Source: Lachnospiraceae bacterium KM106-2 (GTDB taxonomy: Bacteria > Bacillota > Clostridia > Lachnospirales > Lachnospiraceae). Taken from it: a stretch of 64,000 bases of DNA. The notes below the pieces were generated by a model, which saw only the letters and a list, made by a program, of their open reading frames with translations, ran no database searches and was not told the DNA's origin. The first letter of the stretch is position 1. Every line of letters starts with the position of its first letter. A program made the position numbers and the translations under genes. The DNA lies in the NCBI GenBank assembly GCA_009731425.1, contig AP018794.1, positions 1,061,960 through 1,125,959 of the forward strand, read 5' to 3'. This document shows, piece by piece, positions 15,356-24,048 of the stretch.

Positions 15356-17757
15356 TGCTGGGAAGAAAAATGCTAAGAGATATAAAACATAATTTTGGAC
15401 AGTTCTTTTCAATCTTTCTTTTATCATTTTTAGCGGTTTCTCTCTTTACCATATTTAAGTCTAGTGATATCGGTGCATTTCATGCTAGAAATGCTTTCCA
15501 TAACAAGACCAATCTTGCAGATGGCTGGATTTATGGAGAGAAGTTTACGAAAGAATCCTTAAAGAAAGTACAAAAGATTCCAGAGGTAAAAGAAGCTCAG
15601 CTTCGAACCCGGTTATCGGGATCCTCAATGAATCAGAATCAAGCACAGATTGATCTATTTTTAGAAGATGAAAATGAGATTATAAAACCATATATTATCG
15701 AAGGAAAAGAATTTGATCCAAATGATACCGAACATCTTTGGATATCTGAGAAGTTTGCAAAAGAGTGGAATCTTGCAGTCGGCGATTCATTTTCCATGAC
15801 CTATAATGGAGTTGCCATCAAGAAAAAGATTGGCGGATTAATTGCAAGTCCAGAGTATGAATATATGTGTGCTGATACCGATTTAGAAACTGATTATAAA
15901 AATATCGGATATGTCTATCTGTCATATCGCGGATTCCCCATACGAGAATATGTGAAACATATGATCGAGACAGGAAAGCTAAATCAGCCAGGGATGACAA
16001 AGAAAACACTATTAGAGCAATTATCTAAGATGTCATCAAAAGAACTATTTACATATTTGCCGTATACGCAGATCTTGATCACAACAGATCGATCCAATGT
16101 ATTATCTTTGGAAAAAGAGATCGCAAAGGCACTGAACAAAAAATATGCTGTATTTATGGACCAGAAATCAGTTACAGGTATTAAGGTATTTACAGATGAA
16201 TTAAACCAGCATGAACAATTCGCGATCGTATTTGCAGCTATCTTTGTATTAATTGCATTACTTGTGATTATGACAACAATGAATAGAATGGTAGCCAATC
16301 AGCGAATTCAGATCGGTACGTTAAATGCACTTGGAATGAAAAATGGAAAGATTATTCGTCACTACATGAGCTATAGTTTCCTTGTTTCTTTATTAGGTTC
16401 TGCGTTAGGATTATTGGTTGGACCATTGTGGTGGGGGCAGGCGTTTACGAATCTGTTTGCGACCATGTATGTGTTACCAGGATGGAAACCAAGTTATGAT
16501 AGCTCATTCTATCTAGTCGCTCTTCTCGTCATACTATGCTGTACGATGGCATCCTTCTTAAGTTGTCGAAGACTATTAAAGGTAAGACCTTCAGACTGTT
16601 TACGACCAGCGCAACCGAAAATGGGAAAAACGTGTATTTTTGAGAAGCTGCCTTTCTGGCGTAGACTTGGATTCAATACCCAATATGATCTCAGAGATAT
16701 CACGAGAGCAAGACTTCGTGCTTTTATGTGCGTCTTTGGAACGGCATGTGGAATGATGATCGTAACATGTGCGTTAGCATGTAATACCACGGTTGACAAT
16801 GTCTATGATTGGAGTTTCTCAAAATTACAGAATTATGATTATGATGTGCAGTTTTCAAAGGATATAACTTTAGATAAGGCAGATTCCCTTGCAAGACGTT
16901 ATGACGGAGAACTTGTAATGACGAAAGGCATTGAAGTTGCTACAAAAGCGAATGTTCTTGCAACAGATAAATATACGACTAGTTTTGTAGTAACGGAAGG
17001 AAAAGGAAAGTATGGAGTTACCGACGTAGAACAGAAGATTGTAGAGATACCAGAGAATACGGTTGCAATTTCGTCTAAGTTAGCCCAAAAACTTAAGGTT
17101 CAGGTAGGTGATGTTATCTACTGGCATATTGTAAACAAAAATACCTGGCAGAAATCAGAAATCGGTCTGATCAGCAGAAATCCGACATTTTCAGGGCTTA
17201 CTATGTTAAGAAAGGATTATGAGACGAAAGAACGTATATTTGAACCAACCACTCTTTACACAGACCGGAATGTAGAAGGATTAAAGAATAAGGACTACGT
17301 TACAGCAGTACATAACAAAACGGATTTACTGAAGGCATTTCAATCAACTATGGAGATCATGAATGTACTGATTGCCGTATTCCTTGTATTTGCGGTCATT
17401 TTAATCGTAGTTGTGTTGTATAACTCAGGAAATCTATCCTTCCATGAGAGAATTAAGGAATTCGCAACCCTAAAAGTACTTGGTTTTCAAAGTAGTCAAA
17501 TTCGTAAAATACTCTCGATTCAGAATCTGTGGCTGTCAATGATCGGAGTCATAATAGGCGCACCATTTGCTAAATTGATGCTACAATATATGTTTGATAG
17601 TAATGGAGATAGCTTTGATTTTCAGGCAGTAGTATCGATCGCGGATTATGTGAAAGCTGGAATATTTGTTTTATTCGTTTCTGTTTGTGTAAGCTTCCTG
17701 TTTTCAAAGAGAATTAAAAGGCTAGATATGGTAGAAGTATTAAAGGGGATGGAATAA
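15355..17757 (+). CDS. large FtsX-type ABC permease
   Basis: This 800-residue permease has two FtsX-like modules. One membrane segment lies at the N-terminus, a first group of three lies near 285-400, a second isolated segment lies near 455-480, and the final group of three lies near 660-790, with large extracytoplasmic loops between. The ATG at 15355 is preferred over a GTG six bases upstream because GGAGG (15340-15344) is better spaced for it. This architecture is common in Clostridia for exporters of antimicrobial peptides or unknown lipids. The ATPase is the overlapping upstream gene. Confidence 0.88.
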   Translation: MLGRKMLRDIKHNFGQFFSIFLLSFLAVSLFTIFKSSDIGAFHARNAFHNKTNLADGWIYGEKFTKESLKKVQKIPEVKEAQLRTRLSGSSMNQNQAQIDLFLEDENEIIKPYIIEGKEFDPNDTEHLWISEKFAKEWNLAVGDSFSMTYNGVAIKKKIGGLIASPEYEYMCADTDLETDYKNIGYVYLSYRGFPIREYVKHMIETGKLNQPGMTKKTLLEQLSKMSSKELFTYLPYTQILITTDRSNVLSLEKEIAKALNKKYAVFMDQKSVTGIKVFTDELNQHEQFAIVFAAIFVLIALLVIMTTMNRMVANQRIQIGTLNALGMKNGKIIRHYMSYSFLVSLLGSALGLLVGPLWWGQAFTNLFATMYVLPGWKPSYDSSFYLVALLVILCCTMASFLSCRRLLKVRPSDCLRPAQPKMGKTCIFEKLPFWRRLGFNTQYDLRDITRARLRAFMCVFGTACGMMIVTCALACNTTVDNVYDWSFSKLQNYDYDVQFSKDITLDKADSLARRYDGELVMTKGIEVATKANVLATDKYTTSFVVTEGKGKYGVTDVEQKIVEIPENTVAISSKLAQKLKVQVGDVIYWHIVNKNTWQKSEIGLISRNPTFSGLTMLRKDYETKERIFEPTTLYTDRNVEGLKNKDYVTAVHNKTDLLKAFQSTMEIMNVLIAVFLVFAVILIVVVLYNSGNLSFHERIKEFATLKVLGFQSSQIRKILSIQNLWLSMIGVIIGAPFAKLMLQYMFDSNGDSFDFQAVVSIADYVKAGIFVLFVSVCVSFLFSKRIKRLDMVEVLKGME

Positions 17758-17818
17758 TTTCATTCAAATCAACAAAGACTATTTCAATACAATGATACAG
17801 TCAGTTGAGGTGATTTCT

Positions 17819-18709
17819 TTGAGAAGACGAATCTTTTACCATGGTGCGAATAAAAAATACCGCTATTTTGAAGGCTGGTATTTAAAACATGAATCAAGTC
17901 AGTGTTATTTGTCGGTGATCCCGGGAATCTATATGGATCGGATCGGGCGGAAAGGCGCCTTTATCCAACTGATCACACAAGATGATTCTTACTTTATCCA
18001 GTATCCGTATTCTGAATTTCATGCATCGAAGGATTTTTTTGCGATCAAGGTTGGAAAGAATTATTTTACCAAATATGGGATGGTCTTAAATATTGATTCG
18101 GATGGGGTGAAAGCAAAAGGTGCTGTGGCTTATCACGAGTTTCATACCGTAAGACCTAATTTAATGGGGCCGTTTTCCTTTATTCCGGCATTTCCTTGTA
18201 AACACGATGTTATCAGCTTAAAACACAGCTTAGTCGGTTCTATACAGGTAAATGGAAGTGAATATGACTTTACGGATGGCTTGGGGTATATCGAGACAGA
18301 CTGGGGACGTTCTTTCCCAGATGGTTACGCTTGGACACAATGTCATATCAACAAGAGAAATAACTGTTCGATATTTTTAGCAATCGCTGAGATGTCTATT
18401 ATGAATAAGGATTTATATGGATGTCTAGGATTTTTCTCTTATCGTTCCAGACGATATAAAATTGCCACTTATTTAGGAGCAAAAGTACTGATGGTACGAC
18501 CTGATAAATGGATGGTAAGGCAAGGAAAGTTTCGGATTCTTGTAGAACCGAAGAGAGAAGCAATCAGTAATCTGAAAGCACCAGAAGAAGGTATGATGGG
18601 GCGAAATGTAAAGGAAAATGTATGCTCGCCGATCCGTTATCGGGTATGGTTTGACAATCATCTGATCTTAGATCAGATCTGTAAGAATGGAAGTTACGAG
18701 TATTTATAG
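17819..18709 (+). CDS. tocopherol-cyclase-like / lipocalin-fold protein
   Basis: This protein of about 296 residues resembles bacterial members of the tocopherol cyclase family. It shows FEGWYLKH near the start, an internal repeat of beta strands, and GLGYIETDWGRSFPDGYAWTQ, a segment typical of that family. Bacterial members have no known tocopherol role, so the reaction is unknown. It has no signal peptide. I prefer the TTG at 17819, which has GAGGTGA (17806-17812) upstream. An ATG at 17792 extends the frame by nine residues but has no ribosome-binding site. It stands alone and ends at a terminator. Confidence 0.65.
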   Translation: MRRRIFYHGANKKYRYFEGWYLKHESSQCYLSVIPGIYMDRIGRKGAFIQLITQDDSYFIQYPYSEFHASKDFFAIKVGKNYFTKYGMVLNIDSDGVKAKGAVAYHEFHTVRPNLMGPFSFIPAFPCKHDVISLKHSLVGSIQVNGSEYDFTDGLGYIETDWGRSFPDGYAWTQCHINKRNNCSIFLAIAEMSIMNKDLYGCLGFFSYRSRRYKIATYLGAKVLMVRPDKWMVRQGKFRILVEPKREAISNLKAPEEGMMGRNVKENVCSPIRYRVWFDNHLILDQICKNGSYEYL

Positions 18710-18730
18710 AATTAAACATAGAAATGAGAA

Positions 18731-18770
18731 AAGCAGCAGTCCGCATAGAATACGAACTGCTGCCTTTTGT
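18731..18770. terminator. terminator between converging genes
   Basis: GCAGCAGT (18733-18740) pairs with ACTGCTGC (18756-18763). A-rich and T-rich flanks allow termination on both strands, between the 17819 gene and lexA. Confidence 0.8.
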
Positions 18771-18798
18771 ATTGTAAGTTCATTACGAATTATCGGTA

Positions 18799-19416
18799 TT
18801 AGTGAAGTCTTCGATATAAGCCGACTACCTTACCAAGAATATCACAAGTTGGAACTATAATAGGATCCATTGTGTCATTCTCTGGTTGAAGGCGAATGTG
18901 ATCTTGCTCTTTAAAGAAACGTTTTACCGTTACACTATCATCGATCATGGCGACAACGATATCACCGTTGTCTGCATTTTGCTGACGTTGTACTAATATC
19001 TTATCTTGATTAAAGATACCAGCATTGATCATACTTTCACCTTTTACTTTTAGCATGAATAATTCTTGATTTGGAACATCTTCTGCTAAAAGAGGGAAGT
19101 AGCCTTCAATATTCTCAACTGCTAATATAGGCTGTCCTGCTGTTACCGTTCCTACAACAGGTACATTCACGATCTCACGTCTTGATAGATTGAACTCATC
19201 ATCAATGATTTCGATGGCTCTTGGTTTCGTTGGGTCTCTTCTGATATATCCATTCTTCTCTAATGTCTCTAAATGGGAATGCACAGAACTAGTTGATTTC
19301 AAATGCACGGCTTCACAAATTTCACGAACAGCTGGTGGATAACCGCGACTAATGATTTCAGATTTTATGTAATCTAAAATCTCTTTTTGCTTTGCTGTAA
19401 TTTTACCATTACTCAT
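18799..19416 (-). CDS. lexA: SOS repressor LexA
   Basis: This 205-residue repressor of the DNA damage response has an N-terminal winged helix (1-70), the self-cleavage site Ala93-Gly94 in [10 protein letters not shown], catalytic Ser128 in KGESMIN and Lys165 in DSVTVKRF. All elements for RecA-stimulated autoproteolysis are intact. It is divergent from the YneA-like gene at 19610. The two intergenic promoters contain two perfect LexA boxes facing yneA and degenerate boxes facing lexA, so LexA probably represses both. Confidence 0.98.
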   Translation of the reverse strand: MSNGKITAKQKEILDYIKSEIISRGYPPAVREICEAVHLKSTSSVHSHLETLEKNGYIRRDPTKPRAIEIIDDEFNLSRREIVNVPVVGTVTAGQPILAVENIEGYFPLLAEDVPNQELFMLKVKGESMINAGIFNQDKILVQRQQNADNGDIVVAMIDDSVTVKRFFKEQDHIRLQPENDTMDPIIVPTCDILGKVVGLYRRLH

Positions 19417-19456
19417 CTATAAAAGTCCTCCTGGTTATTTCCTCTTCAATGATTTA

Positions 19457-19498
19457 AGTATAACACATATGTTTGGTAATTGCAAAAACATTTGTTCG
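19457..19498 (-). promoter_or_regulatory. lexA promoter with degenerate LexA box
   Basis: Read on the minus strand, TTGCAA (19480-19485) and TATACT (19457-19462) are 17 bases apart. A partial LexA box (8 of 10 arm bases) covers 19485-19498. A weaker one (6 of 10) lies in the spacer at 19462-19475. This suggests autoregulation with lower affinity than at yneA. Confidence 0.65.
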
Positions 19499-19527
19499 AT
19501 TTTTTTGGAAAAACTATCAAAAAACCG

Positions 19528-19578
19528 TTGACATTCGAACGAGCGTTCGATATAATGATGATAACGAACAGACGTTCG
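19528..19578 (+). promoter_or_regulatory. SOS promoter with two perfect LexA boxes
   Basis: TTGACA (19528-19533) and TATAAT (19551-19556) have a 17-base spacer that is almost entirely a LexA box, CGAACGAGCGTTCG (19536-19549). A second box, CGAACAGACGTTCG (19565-19578), covers the transcribed start region. Both have perfect CGAAC/GTTCG arms. Confidence 0.93.
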
Positions 19579-19609
19579 AATATTGAGAGAATATATGGGA
19601 GGTTTTCAT

Positions 19610-19909
19610 ATGTCTAATAAAAATCGTTATTTTATTTTAGTTACTATATTAGCTTGTTTGGTGGTATTTTTTTGTTTCACACGACCAGTATTTGCATCTA
19701 ATTCTCCTAAGGATAGCAAACGAGCATTTCGAATCGCCAATGTGGAAGTAAAAGAAGGCGACAGTTTATGGAATCTTGCAAAAGAATACTATACTGATGA
19801 TTATGAAAATATGGATCATTATATAGATGAGATCAAAGAATGTAATAGTATGATAGATGATAAGATATATTCAGGTGGTTACATTGTAATCCCTTATTAT
19901 ATACATTAG
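19610..19909 (+). CDS. yneA: YneA-like SOS cell-division inhibitor (LysM protein)
   Basis: This 99-residue protein has one N-terminal membrane segment (about 8-27), a possible signal cleavage after VFA, and a LysM domain (about 43-97: VKEGDSLWNLAKEYY...GYIVIPYY). This is the layout of Bacillus YneA, which delays septation during the SOS response. The divergent lexA and the two perfect LexA boxes in its consensus promoter support that assignment. I use the ATG at 19610, which has GGGAGG (19597-19602) upstream. The symbol is assigned by context and architecture, since sequence identity in this family is low. Confidence 0.85.
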   Translation: MSNKNRYFILVTILACLVVFFCFTRPVFASNSPKDSKRAFRIANVEVKEGDSLWNLAKEYYTDDYENMDHYIDEIKECNSMIDDKIYSGGYIVIPYYIH

Positions 19910-19949
19910 TTTGGATAATTATGATTATCACAACTAACCGATAGCACAA

Positions 19950-19985
19950 AAGAGTTTAGCAGATGATATCCGCTAAACTCTTTTT
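19950..19985. terminator. bidirectional terminator between converging genes
   Basis: AAGAGTTTAGC (19950-19960) pairs with GCTAAACTCTT (19972-19982), flanked by A and T tracts. It serves yneA and the minus-strand gene at 19997. Confidence 0.88.
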
Positions 19986-19996
19986 ATATTGATACA

Positions 19997-20902
19997 TTAT
20001 TCATTATTTTCATCATTCATTGGAATTTCCAGTGGCTTGTTGCTTCGTTTTATTAAGAAGAAGCCCTCAACTAAATGTGTGATGATCGCGAAGAAACCAA
20101 TAATGGTTACATAGTTTAGTATCACCATGATCGGAGAGGAATCCATGGCTTCTTTTCCACCTTTTTGAAATCCCTGTCCATTACCACGATCGGTTGGAAA
20201 TCCATCAGGACGTTCTCCATTTTGAAAATTAGCATTTGAATCATTTTGATCAGACGGATGCATTTGTTTGTTAGAGAAATCCTTGTTATCGTTATTTTGA
20301 CCCATGCCTTCCGGACGTTGTCCCATGTCTTTTCCACCGTGATTACCTATGGTAGCTCCAGTAAACGGCATACTGATCCATTGTACGAAAGAGGTTGTTG
20401 CAATACTATATCCACCAAATCCTAAAACGCCAATTGCTAAGACTAAGGCAATCCCTTGTTTTGCTTTTGCTGGTAGAGAAATTGGTCTGCCGATGATTGC
20501 AATCAGATATCTTGAGTGAAGGCCAACGTGTATACCAATTAAGATCAATGCAAGAGCAGAACAGAAATAGTGGATCGTTTTAAAGATCATACTGCCTTGG
20601 AATGAAAATAATGTTTTAGAAATCAGAATTCCGCTGATACCGATCAATAAGAAACAAATAAGTAATAATATATTTAATACATAGCCAATACGGTTCTTTT
20701 TCGTAGTTCCTTTATTGAAGATTTTTTTCGTTATGTTACAGATCCACTTGTAATTGAAGATCAAATGAATGACCATAAGTCCAATAAAGACAAGACCTCC
20801 AATTTCATGGAATGATGCGTTTATCACTCGGTACTGATACATAAGTACTAGTAGAATAACCATTAGGCAATCTAATGCCAGTTTCATGTGATTTTTTTTC
20901 AT
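19997..20902 (-). CDS. DUF4405 membrane protein (cytochrome b561-like)
   Basis: This integral membrane protein has about 301 residues. The N-terminal part has two DUF4405-type helices with histidines (FHEIGG and LMVIHLIFNYKW), further helices near 80-105, 115-140 and 155-175, then a Met/Gly/Asn/Gln-rich hydrophilic stretch (about 185-250) and a last helix. Paired histidines in successive helices suggest a haem-binding four-helix core. I use the ATG at 20902 because AAGGAGAG precedes it on the minus strand. A longer frame begins at 20956. Its electron partner is unknown. Confidence 0.72.
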   Translation of the reverse strand: MKKNHMKLALDCLMVILLVLMYQYRVINASFHEIGGLVFIGLMVIHLIFNYKWICNITKKIFNKGTTKKNRIGYVLNILLLICFLLIGISGILISKTLFSFQGSMIFKTIHYFCSALALILIGIHVGLHSRYLIAIIGRPISLPAKAKQGIALVLAIGVLGFGGYSIATTSFVQWISMPFTGATIGNHGGKDMGQRPEGMGQNNDNKDFSNKQMHPSDQNDSNANFQNGERPDGFPTDRGNGQGFQKGGKEAMDSSPIMVILNYVTIIGFFAIITHLVEGFFLIKRSNKPLEIPMNDENNE

Positions 20903-21077
20903 AGAAATACTCTCCTTTATGTTATAGTGGCATTTTACAAAAGAGGTGTGAATCAAATCTGTAGATTATGTGAAAAAAGTGTGAACTAAAATTTGTAAAA
21001 AATCTGTAAAAGTCATAATTAACAGTTGAATTTGTTGTATCATATAAGTAATCATTAAAATAGGAGAAGGTGAATCC

Positions 21078-21662
21078 ATGGGAAAGTGTGCTTGGTGTCT
21101 TGATGGTGGAATTATGGAACAGTATCATGATAATGAATGGGGTAATATTCTACATGATGATCAGAAGCATTTTGAATATTTATTGATGGAAGTGATGCAA
21201 TGTGGACTTAACTGGAACATGATGTTAAAGAAGCGGGAAATTTTTCGGGAGTGTTTTGCAGCATTCGATTATGATCAGATTGCAAAATTTACGGAAGATG
21301 ATATCGTAAGGATACTGGCAACTGAGGGCATGATCAAATCTAGAAGAAAGATTCAGGCAATTATCAATAATACTAACTGCTTTTTGAAGATCCGGTCAGA
21401 GTATGGTAGTTTCGATCAGTATCTGTGGTCGTTTTCTGGTAACCAGACTTTTGTCTATCGAAGACATCAAGAAGGATATGGAGAAGATAAAAATGAGTTA
21501 TCGGATCGTATTAGTAAAGATATGAAAAAGAGAGGATTTAAGTATTTAGGTTCAATTACGATCTATTCCCATTTACAGGCATGTGGAATGATCAATGATC
21601 ATTCATATGATTGTTTTAAATATGATGAACTAATAAAGCAGGGCAATATAAAGTATTTTTAA
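21078..21662 (+). CDS. tag: DNA-3-methyladenine glycosylase I
   Basis: This 194-residue base-excision repair enzyme removes 3-methyladenine from alkylated DNA. The diagnostic N-terminus KCAWC and the HDNEWG motif, followed by FEYLLMEVMQCGLNW, are present. The C-terminal histidine and cysteine residues that bind structural zinc are in HLQACGMINDHSYDC. The start follows GAAGGTG (21066-21072). The gene is divergent from the DUF4405 gene. No LexA box is seen upstream. Confidence 0.93.
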   Translation: MGKCAWCLDGGIMEQYHDNEWGNILHDDQKHFEYLLMEVMQCGLNWNMMLKKREIFRECFAAFDYDQIAKFTEDDIVRILATEGMIKSRRKIQAIINNTNCFLKIRSEYGSFDQYLWSFSGNQTFVYRRHQEGYGEDKNELSDRISKDMKKRGFKYLGSITIYSHLQACGMINDHSYDCFKYDELIKQGNIKYF

Positions 21663-21707
21663 GCAGCGGATGTAAATGATAGACAGAAACAGAAAGGGGG
21701 AATGATG

Positions 21708-21911
21708 ATGTCCTATATTACAGTTGAATCAGGGATGTTAACAGATGATCAGAAGGAACAATTGATCAAAGAGATTACGGAAGTGTCTTCTAAAATTATG
21801 AAGATTCCACCTGAATTTTTTATGACTACAATTAAGGAGTTACCAGACAGCAGTATCGGAATTGGTGGCATGACAATAGATAAGGTAAAAAAACAGTACA
21901 GTAAAAGATAA
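21708..21911 (+). CDS. 4-oxalocrotonate tautomerase-like protein lacking Pro1
   Basis: This 67-residue protein is of the small tautomerase family, which normally begins MPxI with the proline as catalytic base after Met removal. Here the corresponding start is MSYITVESG, so Pro is replaced by Ser. The rest of the fold (LTDDQKEQLIKEITEVSSK...ITIKELP-like strand...IGGM) is conserved. Three consecutive ATG codons occur at 21702-21710. The third gives the family-typical N-terminus and has good spacing from GGGGG (21696-21700). It may be inactive as a tautomerase or use another mechanism. Confidence 0.8.
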   Translation: MSYITVESGMLTDDQKEQLIKEITEVSSKIMKIPPEFFMTTIKELPDSSIGIGGMTIDKVKKQYSKR

Positions 21912-21934
21912 GGCAAATCGGAGGAGAATTCCAT

Positions 21935-22603
21935 ATGATTAAAGCGGTAATATTTGATATGTATGAAACATTGATTACATTATTTGATAGTCCCATATAT
22001 TTTGGAACACAGATTGCGGAAGATATGGGGATTGATGTAGATGTTTTCCGAAAAGACTGGGATGCGATGGAACAAGAGCGCTCAATTGGAAAGGTAACGC
22101 TTTTACAGGCTCTTGAAATGATCATGCATAAGAATGAATGTTATTCCGAGACACTTTTAAATCAAGTTATCACAAAAAGGATAGCAACAAAGAAAGAGAG
22201 CTTTCATCATCTACATCCTGAGATTATTCCAATGCTGATACAATTAAAGAATAGAGGACAGAAGATAGGGTTAATCAGTAACTGCTTTTCCGAAGAGGCA
22301 ATGGTAATCAGGGAAAGTATTTTGTATCCTTATTTTGATGCAACGTTTTTATCTTTTGAGCAGGGAATTCAAAAACCGGATAAAGAGATATTTAGACGTT
22401 GTTTCACCCAGTTGGAAGTATCGCCACAGGAATGCTTATATATTGGAGATGGCGGTAGTTTTGAATTAGAAACGGCAAAGGAGCTTGGCATGAAGGCTTT
22501 GCAGGCGGCTTGGTATTTGAAAGAAGGTACGACACAGCCAGCGCAACTGAAATCAGATTTTATACATCTTTATACACCAAGTGATGTATTAGATTATATT
22601 TAA
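21935..22603 (+). CDS. HAD-family hydrolase
   Basis: This 222-residue haloacid dehalogenase-type phosphatase has motif I IFDMYETL with the nucleophilic Asp, motif II GLISNC, the conserved lysine in QKPDKEIF and motif IV YIGDGGSFEL. The DxYxT form of motif I, in place of DxDxT, occurs in several HAD groups. The substrate cannot be deduced. GGAGGAG (21920-21926) precedes the ATG, and the gene lies 23 bases after the tautomerase-like gene, so the two may be cotranscribed. Confidence 0.88.
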   Translation: MIKAVIFDMYETLITLFDSPIYFGTQIAEDMGIDVDVFRKDWDAMEQERSIGKVTLLQALEMIMHKNECYSETLLNQVITKRIATKKESFHHLHPEIIPMLIQLKNRGQKIGLISNCFSEEAMVIRESILYPYFDATFLSFEQGIQKPDKEIFRRCFTQLEVSPQECLYIGDGGSFELETAKELGMKALQAAWYLKEGTTQPAQLKSDFIHLYTPSDVLDYI

Positions 22604-22705
22604 GCTATGATTGTAGAGTACATATTGAGTGGTTAGAAATGATTTGAATAGTATGGAAAGTTATCATAAAATATAATCAAAAAGTTCGAAAGGAGAATCT
22701 ACATA

Positions 22706-23008
22706 GTGATCGATTTTATTATAGAGATCTTATTAGAATTGATTTTTGAAGGAAGTGTTGAACTTGGAACGAACCGAAAAATTCCCATGCCTTTGCGAAT
22801 TGTAGCGTTAACAATTTTAATTGCGGGAAGTGGCGGTCTGTTTTTGCTTCTCCTTTGGATGGCAGTGAACATTATGAAGGCGAGAAGTATCGTCTTAGGA
22901 GGAATGATATTACTATTGGACCTTATTCTGCTTGCTAGTATGCTTCACGGGTTTAGGAAGCGATTAAGAGTAAATACAAGGCAGATAACAAAAGAAAATG
23001 ACGAATGA
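22706..23008 (+). CDS. small membrane protein of unknown function
   Basis: This 100-residue protein has two predicted membrane segments (about 29-54 and 58-80) between a charged N-terminus and a basic C-terminus. It starts with GTG at 22706 behind AAAGGAG (22689-22695). No family was recognised. It is followed directly by a terminator shared with the convergent AraC gene. Confidence 0.65.
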   Translation: MIDFIIEILLELIFEGSVELGTNRKIPMPLRIVALTILIAGSGGLFLLLLWMAVNIMKARSIVLGGMILLLDLILLASMLHGFRKRLRVNTRQITKENDE

Positions 23009-23047
23009 AAAAGCAGAGGAATCAAGGCAATCGATTCCTCTGCTTTT
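23008..23047. terminator. terminator between converging genes
   Basis: A 15-base arm starting at 23008 (AAAAGCAGAGGAATC) pairs perfectly with GATTCCTCTGCTTTT at 23033-23047. It can act on both strands. Confidence 0.88.
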
Positions 23048-23891
23048 ATATTACATGATTCCGATATTGGTTAGGTGTCATACCAACATTCTTTTTAAAT
23101 GAAGTACAAAATACACTTACCGAGGAAAAACCAGTGCGAAAACAGATATCTTTTACACTAAGTTTGGTCGTCTTAAGTAAGTATTTTGCCGTACTGATGC
23201 GGGTATGTATAAGATATTCATGAGGGGTAAAACCGGTTTCTTTCTTAAAGATCCGGATAAAGTGATAAGGACTCAGCATCGATTGCTTTGCAAGATCCTC
23301 GATCATAAGATCTTCGTCAAAGTGTTCATTGATATACGATACGAGATCATCAATCGAGTAGCTATCTTCCGACTGATGAGGAACTAAAGGGGTATAGAGT
23401 ATCATCGCGGTCAGGATATCTGATATCTGCTTCGAGAGAAAAGCTTCTCTGATGGCACTATTTGTGGCAAACGTATTGTAGATCTTCATGAGCTTATTAA
23501 GAATGGGATAAGGATCATGCATAGAGAAGATGTTCCCAAAATGGTTGATGATCAGCTGATAGTAAGATCTGGCGGTAGGTCCATCGAAATGACACCAGAG
23601 GCATTCGCATCCCGTGGATGTCTGGTAACCATGAGGCTCATAACAGTCTAACAAGATAAAGTGATTGGAAGCGACAGTAATCGAGGTGTTATCTAAATTT
23701 ACGGTTAGTTCTCCTGATTGTAAATACATTAATAAGAAGCTGTCATAAGAGTTACGGTGTTGCTGATAGCCTGGTTCATAGATAAAGTGACCGGTACAGA
23801 TAGGATAAAAGAAAGTCTTTGTTGCTATAACGCTTGGCAGGTAGTTATAATAATCTGATTCTGATGAGACAAATGCTTCGCAAGATTTCAA
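23046..23891 (-). CDS. AraC-family transcriptional regulator
   Basis: This regulator of about 281 residues has an N-terminal cupin-type sugar-sensing domain (FILLDCYEPHGYQ) and a C-terminal pair of helix-turn-helix motifs (DLAKQSMLSPYHFIRIFKKE and ICFRTGFSSVSVFCTSFKK, ending GMTPNQYR). I choose a TTG start at 23891 because AGGAG lies 8 bases upstream on the minus strand. An ATG 30 codons earlier lacks a ribosome-binding site. It is divergent from the GH35 beta-galactosidase, which is very probably its target and whose substrate may supply the inducer. Confidence 0.88.
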   Translation of the reverse strand: MKSCEAFVSSESDYYNYLPSVIATKTFFYPICTGHFIYEPGYQQHRNSYDSFLLMYLQSGELTVNLDNTSITVASNHFILLDCYEPHGYQTSTGCECLWCHFDGPTARSYYQLIINHFGNIFSMHDPYPILNKLMKIYNTFATNSAIREAFLSKQISDILTAMILYTPLVPHQSEDSYSIDDLVSYINEHFDEDLMIEDLAKQSMLSPYHFIRIFKKETGFTPHEYLIHTRISTAKYLLKTTKLSVKDICFRTGFSSVSVFCTSFKKNVGMTPNQYRNHVI

Positions 23892-24048
23892 AATTATCGC
23901 TCCTCTTTCGTAGGTTAATACAACTATAGTACAATGAAATATGCTTTCATGCAAACGCAATTTTTCTAAATTAAATAGCAACTGAGGAAAATGAAATATG
24001 AGTGTTCTATGTGTATACTAAGAGTAGCAAGTTAACAGGAGGTACATA

